The notes under the pieces: model-generated | Seen by the model: only the letters and a program-made list of their open reading frames with translations | What the model was told of the DNA's origin: nothing | Database searches by the model: none | Shown here: one piece after another, positions 53,657-62,235 of the stretch | Layout: each line of letters opens with the position of its first letter | How positions within the stretch are numbered: the first letter of the stretch is position 1 | Source: Pseudacidobacterium ailaaui | Lineage (GTDB): Bacteria > Acidobacteriota > Terriglobia > Terriglobales > Acidobacteriaceae | Assembly: GCF_000688455.1 (NCBI RefSeq) | Contig: NZ_JIAL01000001.1 | Coordinates: 1,395,001-1,459,000 of the forward strand | DNA: 64,000 nucleotides | Direction of reading: 5' to 3' | Made by a program: the position numbers and the translations under genes

Positions 53657-55951
53657 TCATCTTGAGGTCATCGAAGGGGGTGCGGCATCCGGCGCGCTCC
53701 CCCAGTTCTGGTTCGGCGTGGGCCCCATCGTCAGCACCAGCGTAGCACCCTTGGCGATATCAGCATGGCTGAACCAGGGCTTGTTCCACGGTTTGCCATT
53801 CAAGGTTGCCGATTGAATATAAATGTTTCTGGATGAATTGTTTCTGGCTACGATCGTGAAATCCTTGCCATTGCCCATATGGATGACGGCGCGGCTGAAG
53901 ATCGGGCTGCCCAGGATGTAGTCCGGACTCGAAGGGTCCACCGGATAGAACCCAAGCGCGCTCATCACATACCAAGACGAGGTTGCCCCCTGATCATCCA
54001 TTCCCGGAAAAGCCAGTCCCGTGTGGTCGCTGCCATACATGAGTCTGAGGATGCGTCGCGTCAGCTCCTGCGTCTTCCATGGCTGCCCCGCCCAGTCATA
54101 ATAGTAGGCTGCCTGCTGGTCCGGCTGGTTGCCCTGGACATACTGCCCGATCACCCCCGTGCAGTCGCGGCAGATCCCCTTTGCTGTGTATGGGGTCGTG
54201 AAAAATTCATCCAGCTTCGCGGCAAATTTCTCTCTTCCTCCCAGCAGGTCCATCAGGCCCTGAACATCATGCGGGACCAGCCATAGCGTGGACCATCCCG
54301 AAGCTTCCTTCATCATGAAGTTGTAATATGGCTCCCGCGGGTCGAAAGGTGATATCCAACTTCCATCTTCCGTTCTGCCGCGCATAAATCCGGTGGAAGG
54401 ATCAAAGACATTCTTATAGTTGTGGGCGCGTTTCAGAAACATCGCGGCATCATCCGCTTTGCCCAGCTTCTGTGCATAGAGGGCCAGCGCATGGTCGTCC
54501 CAGCTATATTCAAGCGTCGTCGCCACTCCGGCCTTGCCATCCGCATACGGAGGACTGGGGTTCTCGTCCTTCGGAATGAAGTCTGAGATCCATCCCTTCT
54601 CCAGATATTCGGCCAGATAGGGCCGGGGACCATTCGGGTCCATTGCATTTTTGCGCAGATACTCATAGGCCGCGGCCCAATCAAATTGCAGTCCGCGCTC
54701 CCAGTCGCCCAGAAACATCAGGTCCGCATTGTCTCCGTGGAAAGACGTGCCCATGTAGCCTGTCTCGCGCGCAATGTCCAGTTGCGAACGCAGAATGTCG
54801 ACCTTCGTTTCCGGTTCTAGCAGCGTCAGTAGCACCACCTGGTTCCGGCCCGTGTCCCACAGCGGCACCTGATCATAGCGGTCAAATTCGGCAGTATGCA
54901 GCTTTTTGTCTTCTCCGAAAAACCGCTCGCCTTTGCGCGCCAGCAGGTGCGGACTGGCAAAGGAGTGATACAGGCAGGAGTAGAACAGCATCTTCTCTTT
55001 TTCCGTACCACCCTCCACTTCAATTTGGTTCAGCTTTTTTGCCCATGCCGCCCTGGCCTCTTCCCGCACACGCTCGAAGTTCCAGCCAGGATCTTCTTGC
55101 TGGAGTCGTTGCTCAGCCATCTCATAGCTCAGGCCTGATGCCACCTTCATCAAGACCTGCTCGCCCTGCTTTGTGGCAAAGCGCAGATACGCCCCGGCAA
55201 AATGCCCTGAGATGCTGCGTTCCCCCGGCCTGACATCTGCCCACCCCAGAATGTCTCCCCGCTGCGGGTCTGAAGGCGGCTCCTGCCGGAAGGTCCCTGA
55301 CATGCGGAATGGCCGCGAAAACTCCGCCACAAAATATCGGCTGCCATCTCGCGATTTCCCCCGCACCAGATGGTCATTCACAATCTCCACATCGCCGCCG
55401 CGCCGCCCCAGGTCCAGTAGGATGTGCGATTTCTCCGACTCTGGAAAGGTGAAGCGGAAAAGGGAAGTCCACGTGGTCGCCGTCACTTCCACCTGGACAT
55501 CAAAGTCGTCCAGAGACACGCTGTAGTATCCGGGCGAGGACCTTTCTTTGCTCTTGTCATACACCGAGGCGCTGCGCTGCGGTGGCACCGTCCAGTCTCC
55601 TGTTACTGGCATCACGACCGGACCGCCTCGCACCCCGGTGCTGAACCCATAGATCATCCGGTTCGGGTAAAAGTATGGCGCGCGGACACCTGCCGGATAT
55701 TCCAGGTCCAGATTTGCATTGATCGGCCCCGGGTCCGTTGCACCATGCGGCAGCACCGCATTCGGAGAAGTGAAGCCCGAATACAGCAGTTCCCCCGGTG
55801 GTGGAGCGTTTCCGATGAGCTTCTGCTCATCGAGCGGCGCCGTTCCCACCAGCCCGTTCACATAATCTACTGGCTTCTTCTGTTGCCCATAGAATCCCTG
55901 TCCTGCCAGCAATAAAGCAGCCAGCAACCCCCAACAGCACTTCCCCTGCAT
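53657..55951 (-). CDS. GH92 family alpha-mannosidase, secreted
   Basis: 764 residues. The N-terminal hydrophobic stretch (CCWGLLAALLLAGQGFYGQ) is a signal peptide. Family features are DYVNGLVGTAPLDEQ, NAVLPHGATDPGPINANL, GDNADLMFLGDWERGL, and the catalytic-loop GMDDQGATSSWYVMSALGFYP. The substrate would be mannosyl chains of glycans. It is convergent with GH31, with only 12 bases between the two stop codons. Confidence 0.88.
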   Translation of the reverse strand: MQGKCCWGLLAALLLAGQGFYGQQKKPVDYVNGLVGTAPLDEQKLIGNAPPPGELLYSGFTSPNAVLPHGATDPGPINANLDLEYPAGVRAPYFYPNRMIYGFSTGVRGGPVVMPVTGDWTVPPQRSASVYDKSKERSSPGYYSVSLDDFDVQVEVTATTWTSLFRFTFPESEKSHILLDLGRRGGDVEIVNDHLVRGKSRDGSRYFVAEFSRPFRMSGTFRQEPPSDPQRGDILGWADVRPGERSISGHFAGAYLRFATKQGEQVLMKVASGLSYEMAEQRLQQEDPGWNFERVREEARAAWAKKLNQIEVEGGTEKEKMLFYSCLYHSFASPHLLARKGERFFGEDKKLHTAEFDRYDQVPLWDTGRNQVVLLTLLEPETKVDILRSQLDIARETGYMGTSFHGDNADLMFLGDWERGLQFDWAAAYEYLRKNAMDPNGPRPYLAEYLEKGWISDFIPKDENPSPPYADGKAGVATTLEYSWDDHALALYAQKLGKADDAAMFLKRAHNYKNVFDPSTGFMRGRTEDGSWISPFDPREPYYNFMMKEASGWSTLWLVPHDVQGLMDLLGGREKFAAKLDEFFTTPYTAKGICRDCTGVIGQYVQGNQPDQQAAYYYDWAGQPWKTQELTRRILRLMYGSDHTGLAFPGMDDQGATSSWYVMSALGFYPVDPSSPDYILGSPIFSRAVIHMGNGKDFTIVARNNSSRNIYIQSATLNGKPWNKPWFSHADIAKGATLVLTMGPTPNQNWGSAPDAAPPSMTSR

Positions 55952-56002
55952 ATGACCTCAATTCACCGGCTCCCCTTCCTGCCGGGACCAGCGCTCATTT
56001 CC

Positions 56003-56051
56003 AAAAGAAAAAGTCCCCTGCCGGAACCAGACCAATGTCGCGGCAAGGGAC
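56003..56051 (-). terminator. Terminator after the second TonB receptor gene
   Basis: GTCCCTTGCCG and CGGCAGGGGAC form an 11-bp stem (one mismatch) with a 17-base loop, followed on the minus strand by TTTTTCTTTT. It lies immediately after the receptor stop codon. Confidence 0.8.
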
Positions 56052-56065
56052 CCGGAAATCTCGTT

Positions 56066-59000
56066 CTAGAAACTGATCTTCCCTGAAATCTGAAGGATCC
56101 TCGGGAAGTTCTGCTGCGTCGGACCAACCGTTCCAAAACCGCTCCACCCGGAGGTGGGGCTATAGCTCGCCGGTCCATCTCCCGGATTGGTGTCCGGGCC
56201 GCCAAAGAGTACCGAGTTGAAGGCGTTGAATGCGTCCAGTCGAAGCTGGAAGTCCAGCTTGTCTGAGATCGGCACCGTCTTCTGCACGGAGGCGTCCAGG
56301 TTTGGCATAATCGGGTTCCGCACCTGTGCCGTGGTCCCCTTCAGATTCATCAGGCCCCATGCCGGAATACCCTGCCAGCAACTGGTATCGTTGCTGAACC
56401 AGCGTCCTTGTCCGACTGAGGTCCCGCCTGCCGGACGATAGCTCGTCCCCGGACACGTATACCACCAGCCCGTATTCACTCCTACAGGAAACCCGCTCTG
56501 AGCATTGAAGACGCTGCTCACAGTCCAGCCGCCAATCAGCGAGTCCACCAGTCGCGAAGCATTCGCCCCCCACATGCCCTTCCGACCAAACGGCAGGTCC
56601 CATACGCTGGTCAGCGAGTACACATGCGTGCGGTCCGTGCCCGCTAGCTGGTGGATCTGGAAGTAGTCCTGGAACGGCCACCCGTTCTGGTAACCGTCGC
56701 CATTCATCGTCTTCGAATACGTGTAGGCCATGTTGAAGGTCAGCCCGTGGCTGGCGCGTTTGGTCAGCTTTACCTCAAGTCCGTCATACCAATTCCGGCC
56801 CAGCGGAGCGTTGTATTGTCCCACCAGTCCCGTGCCGCCCGGCGAGCAATACTGCGACAGCGGCAGTATCAGCGCAATCGCCTCCACCGTCGAGGAGGTC
56901 CCGCACTGTCCCGGTCCGGAAATTCCCGGTACATTGAAGTACGGGTTCGGGACCTGCTGGTCCCAGATCTGCGGATTGGCCTGTGCCGCCTTCAACTGTG
57001 CCAGCGTCGCCGTCCCATTGATCCACAGGAAGGTGCGCAGACGGCTGCTGAAGTTTCCGGCATAGCGCGCATCGAGCACCATCGCCCACGGCAGCTCCCT
57101 CTGGATCCCAAACGAGAGGATCTGCTCCATCGGGACCTTGCGGTCCGGGAAGTCGACCTGTACGCCGCCATTGCCCAGGTCCGTGAGCAGTCCCAAACTG
57201 TTGCCTGTAGGCTTGATGAGTCCGCTTGCGAAGGGCTGCCCCGTCTGGAAGTAGTTGGTCGGGGTGTTCCCGCCATCCAGGGAGGTCGTGTAGTTCGTGG
57301 TCTGTGCCTCACCGATGCTCGAACCGCCCTCCAGCCCATAGGAGTACATCAGGCCCCATCCGCCGCGAACGACCGTCTTCGGATCCAGAACAAACGCAAA
57401 GCCAATGCGCGGCCCTACATCCGACCAGTCCGTGTCATATGCATCCCGGGACTGGCCGCCTGCTCCCGCAAACTGGACCCCGCCCAGCACCTGTTGCAGG
57501 GATGTGGGGTTAATACCTGCAGCCTGCCACGCCGCCACATTGGCTGCATTGGCTACATTGGCCTGATAGGTCGCGTCATTGGTCAGCGGATTGACGCAAG
57601 TCAGGCACATGCCCCGGTTCAGATGGTTGTAGCGCTCGCGTAACCCGCGCTGCACATCGTAGCGCAGACCCAGGTTCAGCGTCAGCCGATGGTTCACGCG
57701 CCAGTTGTCCTGGAAGTAGATCGCATAGACCGGATAACCTTCCATCAAGGAGTAGATCCAGTCAATGCCCCCGCCAGAAGGCAGTCCCAGATAAAACGAT
57801 GCCAGCGAGGAACCGTTCGGCGTATTGGAAGAGCAGGTATTGGAGTTCCCGCTCCCCGGAACAATCGGATAGCAGTTTCCATTATGTGGATTGAACTGGG
57901 TCCACCCGGAGTTAAACCCAAAGTCGCCGTTCGGGTGACCGCCGCTATAAGGCCGTCCGCCATATTGGAACTCGTCGATCTCTCCGCCAAACTCCAGCGT
58001 ATGCGCGCCCGCCGTCTTGGTCAGGTCCGCATTGAACGCATAGTTATTGGTCACATCTGAGTTGATCTGGTTGCCAAAGACCGTGTTCCCGCTCAGCAGC
58101 CCCGTGCCCCAGCCATCGCCCACGGTAAATTCCGGCAGATACTTGCCTGAAGTGGTGTCCGGCAGCGGCATCGCCAGCCCAATCGTGCTCGGGTCTGTCT
58201 GTTGTGAAAAATCGCCGTCCGGCGAGGATTCGTAGAAGCGGTCAAAAGCAATCTTGAAGTCTCCGACCAGCGTCGGCGAAAAGACATGCGTCAGGTCCTG
58301 CGTCGCCACCCAGTTCTGATGGATCCAGTTGATATTTCCATGCGAGGCGATCCCGGTCAGCCCGTTCTGGCTCCGGTTTTCATTGCCCTTCCAGTACAGG
58401 AAGTAGCTATACATCTTCGTCTTGTCCGTCAGGTTATAGTCCACCCTCACCTGCGGCTGGTTGTAGTTATATAGGTCCGGCGTATGCGCCAGATAGTTGG
58501 CCCCACGCGCCAGATTGTCAGTCCCCGGAATGTTCGGCAGCGGAATATATTTGAGTACCGCCGTGGCCGTGCTGTTGATCTGCGAGCCGGGAAGCGTGTT
58601 GTTCGGATACGGTGTCTGCACCACATGGTCGCTGCTGCAACTGGTCGCCGGACCTCCGTCCAGACACTGCGCCGTCCCCGGCTGGAAGATCGTCTCACCG
58701 TTCGGGAACTCCTGCGGGTCCATCTTCTGCACCAGTCCGAAATCCACTCCCGGGTTCCCGTTATATCCCGGCCGCAGATACGCAGGAGGGACATTGATCA
58801 GCGTGGAGCCGGCCAGCGACTGCCGATATCCCTCAAATCCGAAAAAGAAAAACAGCTTTTTGCGGATGATCGGTCCCCCTGCGGTGATCCACCATTGGTT
58901 TTGCACCTCGCCCTGCCGCGGAGACCCAGCCAGGTTGTTCTGGAAGGTGTTCGCATTCATGAACGACCCTTCATACGCATAGCGGGCACTGGCGTGATAC

Positions 59001-59785
59001 TGGTCATCGCCGCCCTTCGTCACCACATTCACAATGCCGCCGCTCGTTCTTCCATATCGCGCATCGTAGGTCGTGGTCATGACATTTACTTCCTCGATGC
59101 TGTCAATGTTCGGCGAAACCGTCCATTCTCCCGGACTGTGATTGTCATACCCATACTGGCTGGTGATGTTTGTACCGTTCAGCGTGAACTGGTTGTTGCC
59201 GACAATGCCGCCGCCAATCGTGTAAGAGTTCGTCACGTCCCAGCCGCGCGTACCGGAATACCCACCCGTTCCAAACTGCGTCTGCGTAAACTGGCTGCCC
59301 GGTGTGGTCCCGATCAGCATGTACGACTGCCCGCCATTCAGCGGAACACTCTGCAGCGTGCGTTGGTCGATCACCGTTCCACCCGAGCCCGTCGTCGTCT
59401 CCAGTTGCGGCGGCGCTGTGTTCACCACCACCTGCTGGGCCACTGACCCCAGTTCTAGAGTGAAGTTCTGGTTGAAGGTCTGCGAAGCCAGCAGCAGCAC
59501 CTTGTCCTGCACCGCCGTCTTGAAACCGTTTGCCTGTACAGTCACCGAATAGGTCCCCGGCAGCATGTAAGGAATGTAGTAAACACCCTTGCTGCTTGTC
59601 TGGACACTGTACGATGTGCCCGACGCAGTGTTCACTGCCGTCACCGTGGCGTTCGTCACCACCGCTCCGGAAGGGTCCGTGATGAGCCCTGTGAGCACAG
59701 AGCGGAATTCCTGTGCGCGTCCCGCAGCAAAAGACGAGAAAATTACGATTGCCAGAAACGCGGCCTTCCAACTGCCTATGCGCAT
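56066..59785 (-). CDS. TonB-dependent receptor, Oar-like (2)
   Basis: 1,239 residues. It has a signal peptide (WKAAFLAIVIFSSFAAGRAQ), an N-terminal carboxypeptidase-regulatory-like domain (about 30-110, GLITDPSGAVVTNATVTAVN), a plug with the VVNTAPPQLETT stretch, and a long barrel ending in Phe (ILQISGKISF). The two receptors in this window are related in design but clearly different in sequence, so they probably take up different ligands. It is divergent from the sensor kinase, with a 42-bp palindrome between them. Confidence 0.88.
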   Translation of the reverse strand: MRIGSWKAAFLAIVIFSSFAAGRAQEFRSVLTGLITDPSGAVVTNATVTAVNTASGTSYSVQTSSKGVYYIPYMLPGTYSVTVQANGFKTAVQDKVLLLASQTFNQNFTLELGSVAQQVVVNTAPPQLETTTGSGGTVIDQRTLQSVPLNGGQSYMLIGTTPGSQFTQTQFGTGGYSGTRGWDVTNSYTIGGGIVGNNQFTLNGTNITSQYGYDNHSPGEWTVSPNIDSIEEVNVMTTTYDARYGRTSGGIVNVVTKGGDDQYHASARYAYEGSFMNANTFQNNLAGSPRQGEVQNQWWITAGGPIIRKKLFFFFGFEGYRQSLAGSTLINVPPAYLRPGYNGNPGVDFGLVQKMDPQEFPNGETIFQPGTAQCLDGGPATSCSSDHVVQTPYPNNTLPGSQINSTATAVLKYIPLPNIPGTDNLARGANYLAHTPDLYNYNQPQVRVDYNLTDKTKMYSYFLYWKGNENRSQNGLTGIASHGNINWIHQNWVATQDLTHVFSPTLVGDFKIAFDRFYESSPDGDFSQQTDPSTIGLAMPLPDTTSGKYLPEFTVGDGWGTGLLSGNTVFGNQINSDVTNNYAFNADLTKTAGAHTLEFGGEIDEFQYGGRPYSGGHPNGDFGFNSGWTQFNPHNGNCYPIVPGSGNSNTCSSNTPNGSSLASFYLGLPSGGGIDWIYSLMEGYPVYAIYFQDNWRVNHRLTLNLGLRYDVQRGLRERYNHLNRGMCLTCVNPLTNDATYQANVANAANVAAWQAAGINPTSLQQVLGGVQFAGAGGQSRDAYDTDWSDVGPRIGFAFVLDPKTVVRGGWGLMYSYGLEGGSSIGEAQTTNYTTSLDGGNTPTNYFQTGQPFASGLIKPTGNSLGLLTDLGNGGVQVDFPDRKVPMEQILSFGIQRELPWAMVLDARYAGNFSSRLRTFLWINGTATLAQLKAAQANPQIWDQQVPNPYFNVPGISGPGQCGTSSTVEAIALILPLSQYCSPGGTGLVGQYNAPLGRNWYDGLEVKLTKRASHGLTFNMAYTYSKTMNGDGYQNGWPFQDYFQIHQLAGTDRTHVYSLTSVWDLPFGRKGMWGANASRLVDSLIGGWTVSSVFNAQSGFPVGVNTGWWYTCPGTSYRPAGGTSVGQGRWFSNDTSCWQGIPAWGLMNLKGTTAQVRNPIMPNLDASVQKTVPISDKLDFQLRLDAFNAFNSVLFGGPDTNPGDGPASYSPTSGWSGFGTVGPTQQNFPRILQISGKISF

Positions 59786-59909
59786 GATCTGCCTCCAGTT
59801 ACATCCTTGTTACGTTTTTGCTTTTGTATGGTAAGGATTCCATTCAACGATGGTAGCGATTCCACAAATCCAGCACCCTGAAGTTACGTGCTCGTTGCAC
59901 TCTGTGGCA

Positions 59910-59951
59910 ATATGTCAAATGACCTATTTACAAATAAGTCATTTGACATAT
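59910..59951. repeat. 42-bp palindrome between TonB receptor 2 and the sensor kinase
   Basis: Outer arms ATATGTCAAATGAC and GTCATTTGACATAT are perfect over 14 bp. Inner TATTT/AAATA arms add five pairs, with one C/A mismatch and a two-base loop. It is very AT-rich in a GC-rich genome. It lies about 125 bases upstream of the receptor start and about 55 bases before the kinase start, an ideal place for a dimeric regulator operator. Confidence 0.75.
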
Positions 59952-60004
59952 CCTTATCTCAAACTGTCGTTGTGCGTCCGGCGCAAGCCGCAGATTCAAA
60001 AAGC

Positions 60005-61528
60005 ATGAGGCCCCCGATCATGCGCTCGTCTTCATGGTTTCTTCTCACCGCCTGCACCGCTGCCGCCGCAGCGCTGTGGATCTGCTCCTGGCTCCGGCCC
60101 TTCTCCTCCGCCGCCCCCGTCCCTTGCTTGACCTATGACCTTCACTCCCCATCCAAGAACGAGTGGAAGCCCCTGGGCGGCAACTGGACCATCGGCGGCG
60201 GCACCGTCTCCAACCAGTCCTACGAACGCGGGGCCAAGCTGCTGACCGGCGCGCAGGACTGGCGCAATTACACCCTCACCGCGGAGATGAAATTCACCAG
60301 CCCCAATGCCGACATGGGGCTCGTCTTGCGTGTCCGCGATCCTGCAAAAGGTACTGACACCTACAGCGGCTACTACATCGGACTGCGTACTCTGGACGAA
60401 AGCCTGGTCATTGGCCGCTCTGATTTCGGATGGCGCGAAGCCCGCCCAGTTGCCGTACCGGGAGGCGTACAGCCCAATACCTGGTATCGGATGCGCGTCG
60501 TTGCCTATGACTGCAACCTCGCAGCCTCAGTACAAAATCTGGCCAGCGGCGCGACCGCCTGGATGGCCTTTGAGGAGCCGGGCTGCATCAGCAGCGGCCG
60601 CATTGGTCTTCGCTCCCTCAATCCCGGCGCCTTCTGGCGGAACATCCGTATTGCACCCGCCACCTGGAACGACTACCTCGACATCCAACGTCATGCCCCT
60701 TCCGTCGAGCACCCCGAAGATCTTCCTTCGCCGCCCTGGTGGACACCCGGGCACGTGACCGTCCTTTTCACCGGCATCCTCGCCGTCCTGCTGCTGTCCC
60801 AGCTCGTCTATTTTCGGCTCCGCCAGTGGAAGGTTCACACCATCGCCCAGGAACGTGAGCGCCTCGCACACGATATTCATGACACCATGGCGCAGAGCTT
60901 TGCCGGAATCGGCTACCAGATCCAGGGCATCTACCACAACATCACACATCGTGGTTCTGCGGACCTCTCCGAGATCGCAGAACAACTGAAGGTTTCCTAT
61001 CAGTTGGTGCGCAGATGCCATGAAGAAGCCAGCCGGACCATCGCCATGCTGGGCTCGCCGCTGCCTTTTACCCGCGACCTTCTTGCCGCCCTGCGGGACA
61101 TCGCCAGGACCCTGGCTGGAGACCGCATCCACGTGCTGGCCGAGTCCCTTGGACCCGTGAAACCCTTACCGTTGCGTCTGGCCGATGCCCTGCTACACAT
61201 TGGCCGCGAGGCCATTGTCAATGCGGTCAACCACTCTGAGATGAATCTTCTTTTCCTGACCCTGGTTTACAGCAGAAATACTGTCGAGTTGGTGATTGAA
61301 GATGATGGCCGCGGCTTTGAGGTCCGCCCCGAGAGCACCGGTTTCGGCCTGCGGGGCATGCAGAAAAGGGCGCGGGACGTGGGCGCGGTTCTGCACATCC
61401 ACAGCACGCCGGGAAAGGGCACAAGGGTGCACGTCATCGCACGCCTGCAACCGGAAAGGCCCCTGAAGCGCTTTTTCAGGAAGCTCCGCGGCAAGCTGCC
61501 GCCGGTCTCAGTGCCCGCCGCTGGTTAG
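60005..61528 (+). CDS. Membrane histidine kinase with lectin-like extracytoplasmic domain (NarX/LiaS type)
   Basis: About 507 residues; an open frame extends to 59888 but would start inside the palindrome region. One membrane segment lies at 11-30, then a beta-sandwich domain (about 40-215, YTLTAEMKFTSPNADMGLVLRVRD and YYIGLRTLDES) that looks like a glycan-binding or DUF1080-type fold, and a second membrane segment near 245. The HisKA_3 dimer region has His292 in RLAHDIHDTMAQ. ATPase motifs are LHIGREAIVNAVNHSE, EDDGRGFE and GFGLRGMQKRA. It may sense extracellular sugar polymers. Confidence 0.82.
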   Translation: MRPPIMRSSSWFLLTACTAAAAALWICSWLRPFSSAAPVPCLTYDLHSPSKNEWKPLGGNWTIGGGTVSNQSYERGAKLLTGAQDWRNYTLTAEMKFTSPNADMGLVLRVRDPAKGTDTYSGYYIGLRTLDESLVIGRSDFGWREARPVAVPGGVQPNTWYRMRVVAYDCNLAASVQNLASGATAWMAFEEPGCISSGRIGLRSLNPGAFWRNIRIAPATWNDYLDIQRHAPSVEHPEDLPSPPWWTPGHVTVLFTGILAVLLLSQLVYFRLRQWKVHTIAQERERLAHDIHDTMAQSFAGIGYQIQGIYHNITHRGSADLSEIAEQLKVSYQLVRRCHEEASRTIAMLGSPLPFTRDLLAALRDIARTLAGDRIHVLAESLGPVKPLPLRLADALLHIGREAIVNAVNHSEMNLLFLTLVYSRNTVELVIEDDGRGFEVRPESTGFGLRGMQKRARDVGAVLHIHSTPGKGTRVHVIARLQPERPLKRFFRKLRGKLPPVSVPAAG

Positions 61529-61557
61529 CAAAGCGCTGCTGTAAAGTCCCTCTCGGG

Positions 61558-62205
61558 TTAGTCGGCCAGCTGGATCAGCCCGCGTTTGATGGCCGTTGTC
61601 ACTGCCTCGGTCCGGTCGCTGGCGCCCAGCTTCACCAGACAGCTTGCCATGTGGTTGCGCGCCGTCTTGTCGCTGATGAAAAGCTGCTGCGCAATCTCCT
61701 TGTTCGTATGCCCTCGGGCCGCCAGCCTCAGTACTTCGATCTCCCGCTGCGTCAGCTCTTCCCGCGATACGATCTCCGCAAGACGGTCTTTGATCCTTTC
61801 CGGAAGATAGCGCTGATTGTCATGCACCATCTCGACGGCGCGCACAATTTCCGCCTGCGGCGTGCTTTTCAGCAGATACCCCATCGCCCCTGCCTGGAGC
61901 GCGCGGAGAATGTAATCGTCTGCCTCATAGTTCGTCAGCACCAGAATGCGCGTGTCCGGGCAGAGGCGCCGCAGTTCCATAATGCCTTCAACGCCCTCCA
62001 TGTCCGGCATCCGCAGGTCCATCAGCACCACGTCGGGCGGCTGCTGCTTCACTTCCTCAATGGCTTCTGCTGCCGATTCCGCTGCCCCGGTTACAGTAAT
62101 CTTCTCCTCGCTGTCCAGCATCGTGCGCAGCCCCACCCTCACAACAGGATGGTCGTCCACAATCAGCACCCGGATGGCATCCGGTCCCTTTCGCTGCCTC
62201 GCCAT
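61558..62205 (-). CDS. NarL/FixJ-type response regulator
   Basis: 215 residues. The receiver domain (about 11-125) has the acid pocket Asp17-Asp18 and the phosphoacceptor Asp63 in VVLMDLRMPD. A LuxR-type helix-turn-helix follows (about 150-210, LTQREIEVLRLAARGHTNKEIAQQLF). It lies convergent with the kinase, 29 bases apart, and is the likely partner by proximity and family match (HisKA_3 kinases pair with NarL-type regulators). I start at MARQRKG; eight residues upstream are possible. Confidence 0.88.
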   Translation of the reverse strand: MARQRKGPDAIRVLIVDDHPVVRVGLRTMLDSEEKITVTGAAESAAEAIEEVKQQPPDVVLMDLRMPDMEGVEGIMELRRLCPDTRILVLTNYEADDYILRALQAGAMGYLLKSTPQAEIVRAVEMVHDNQRYLPERIKDRLAEIVSREELTQREIEVLRLAARGHTNKEIAQQLFISDKTARNHMASCLVKLGASDRTEAVTTAIKRGLIQLAD

Positions 62206-62235
62206 GCATGAGATTCTATCTCGCAGCAACCGCCC

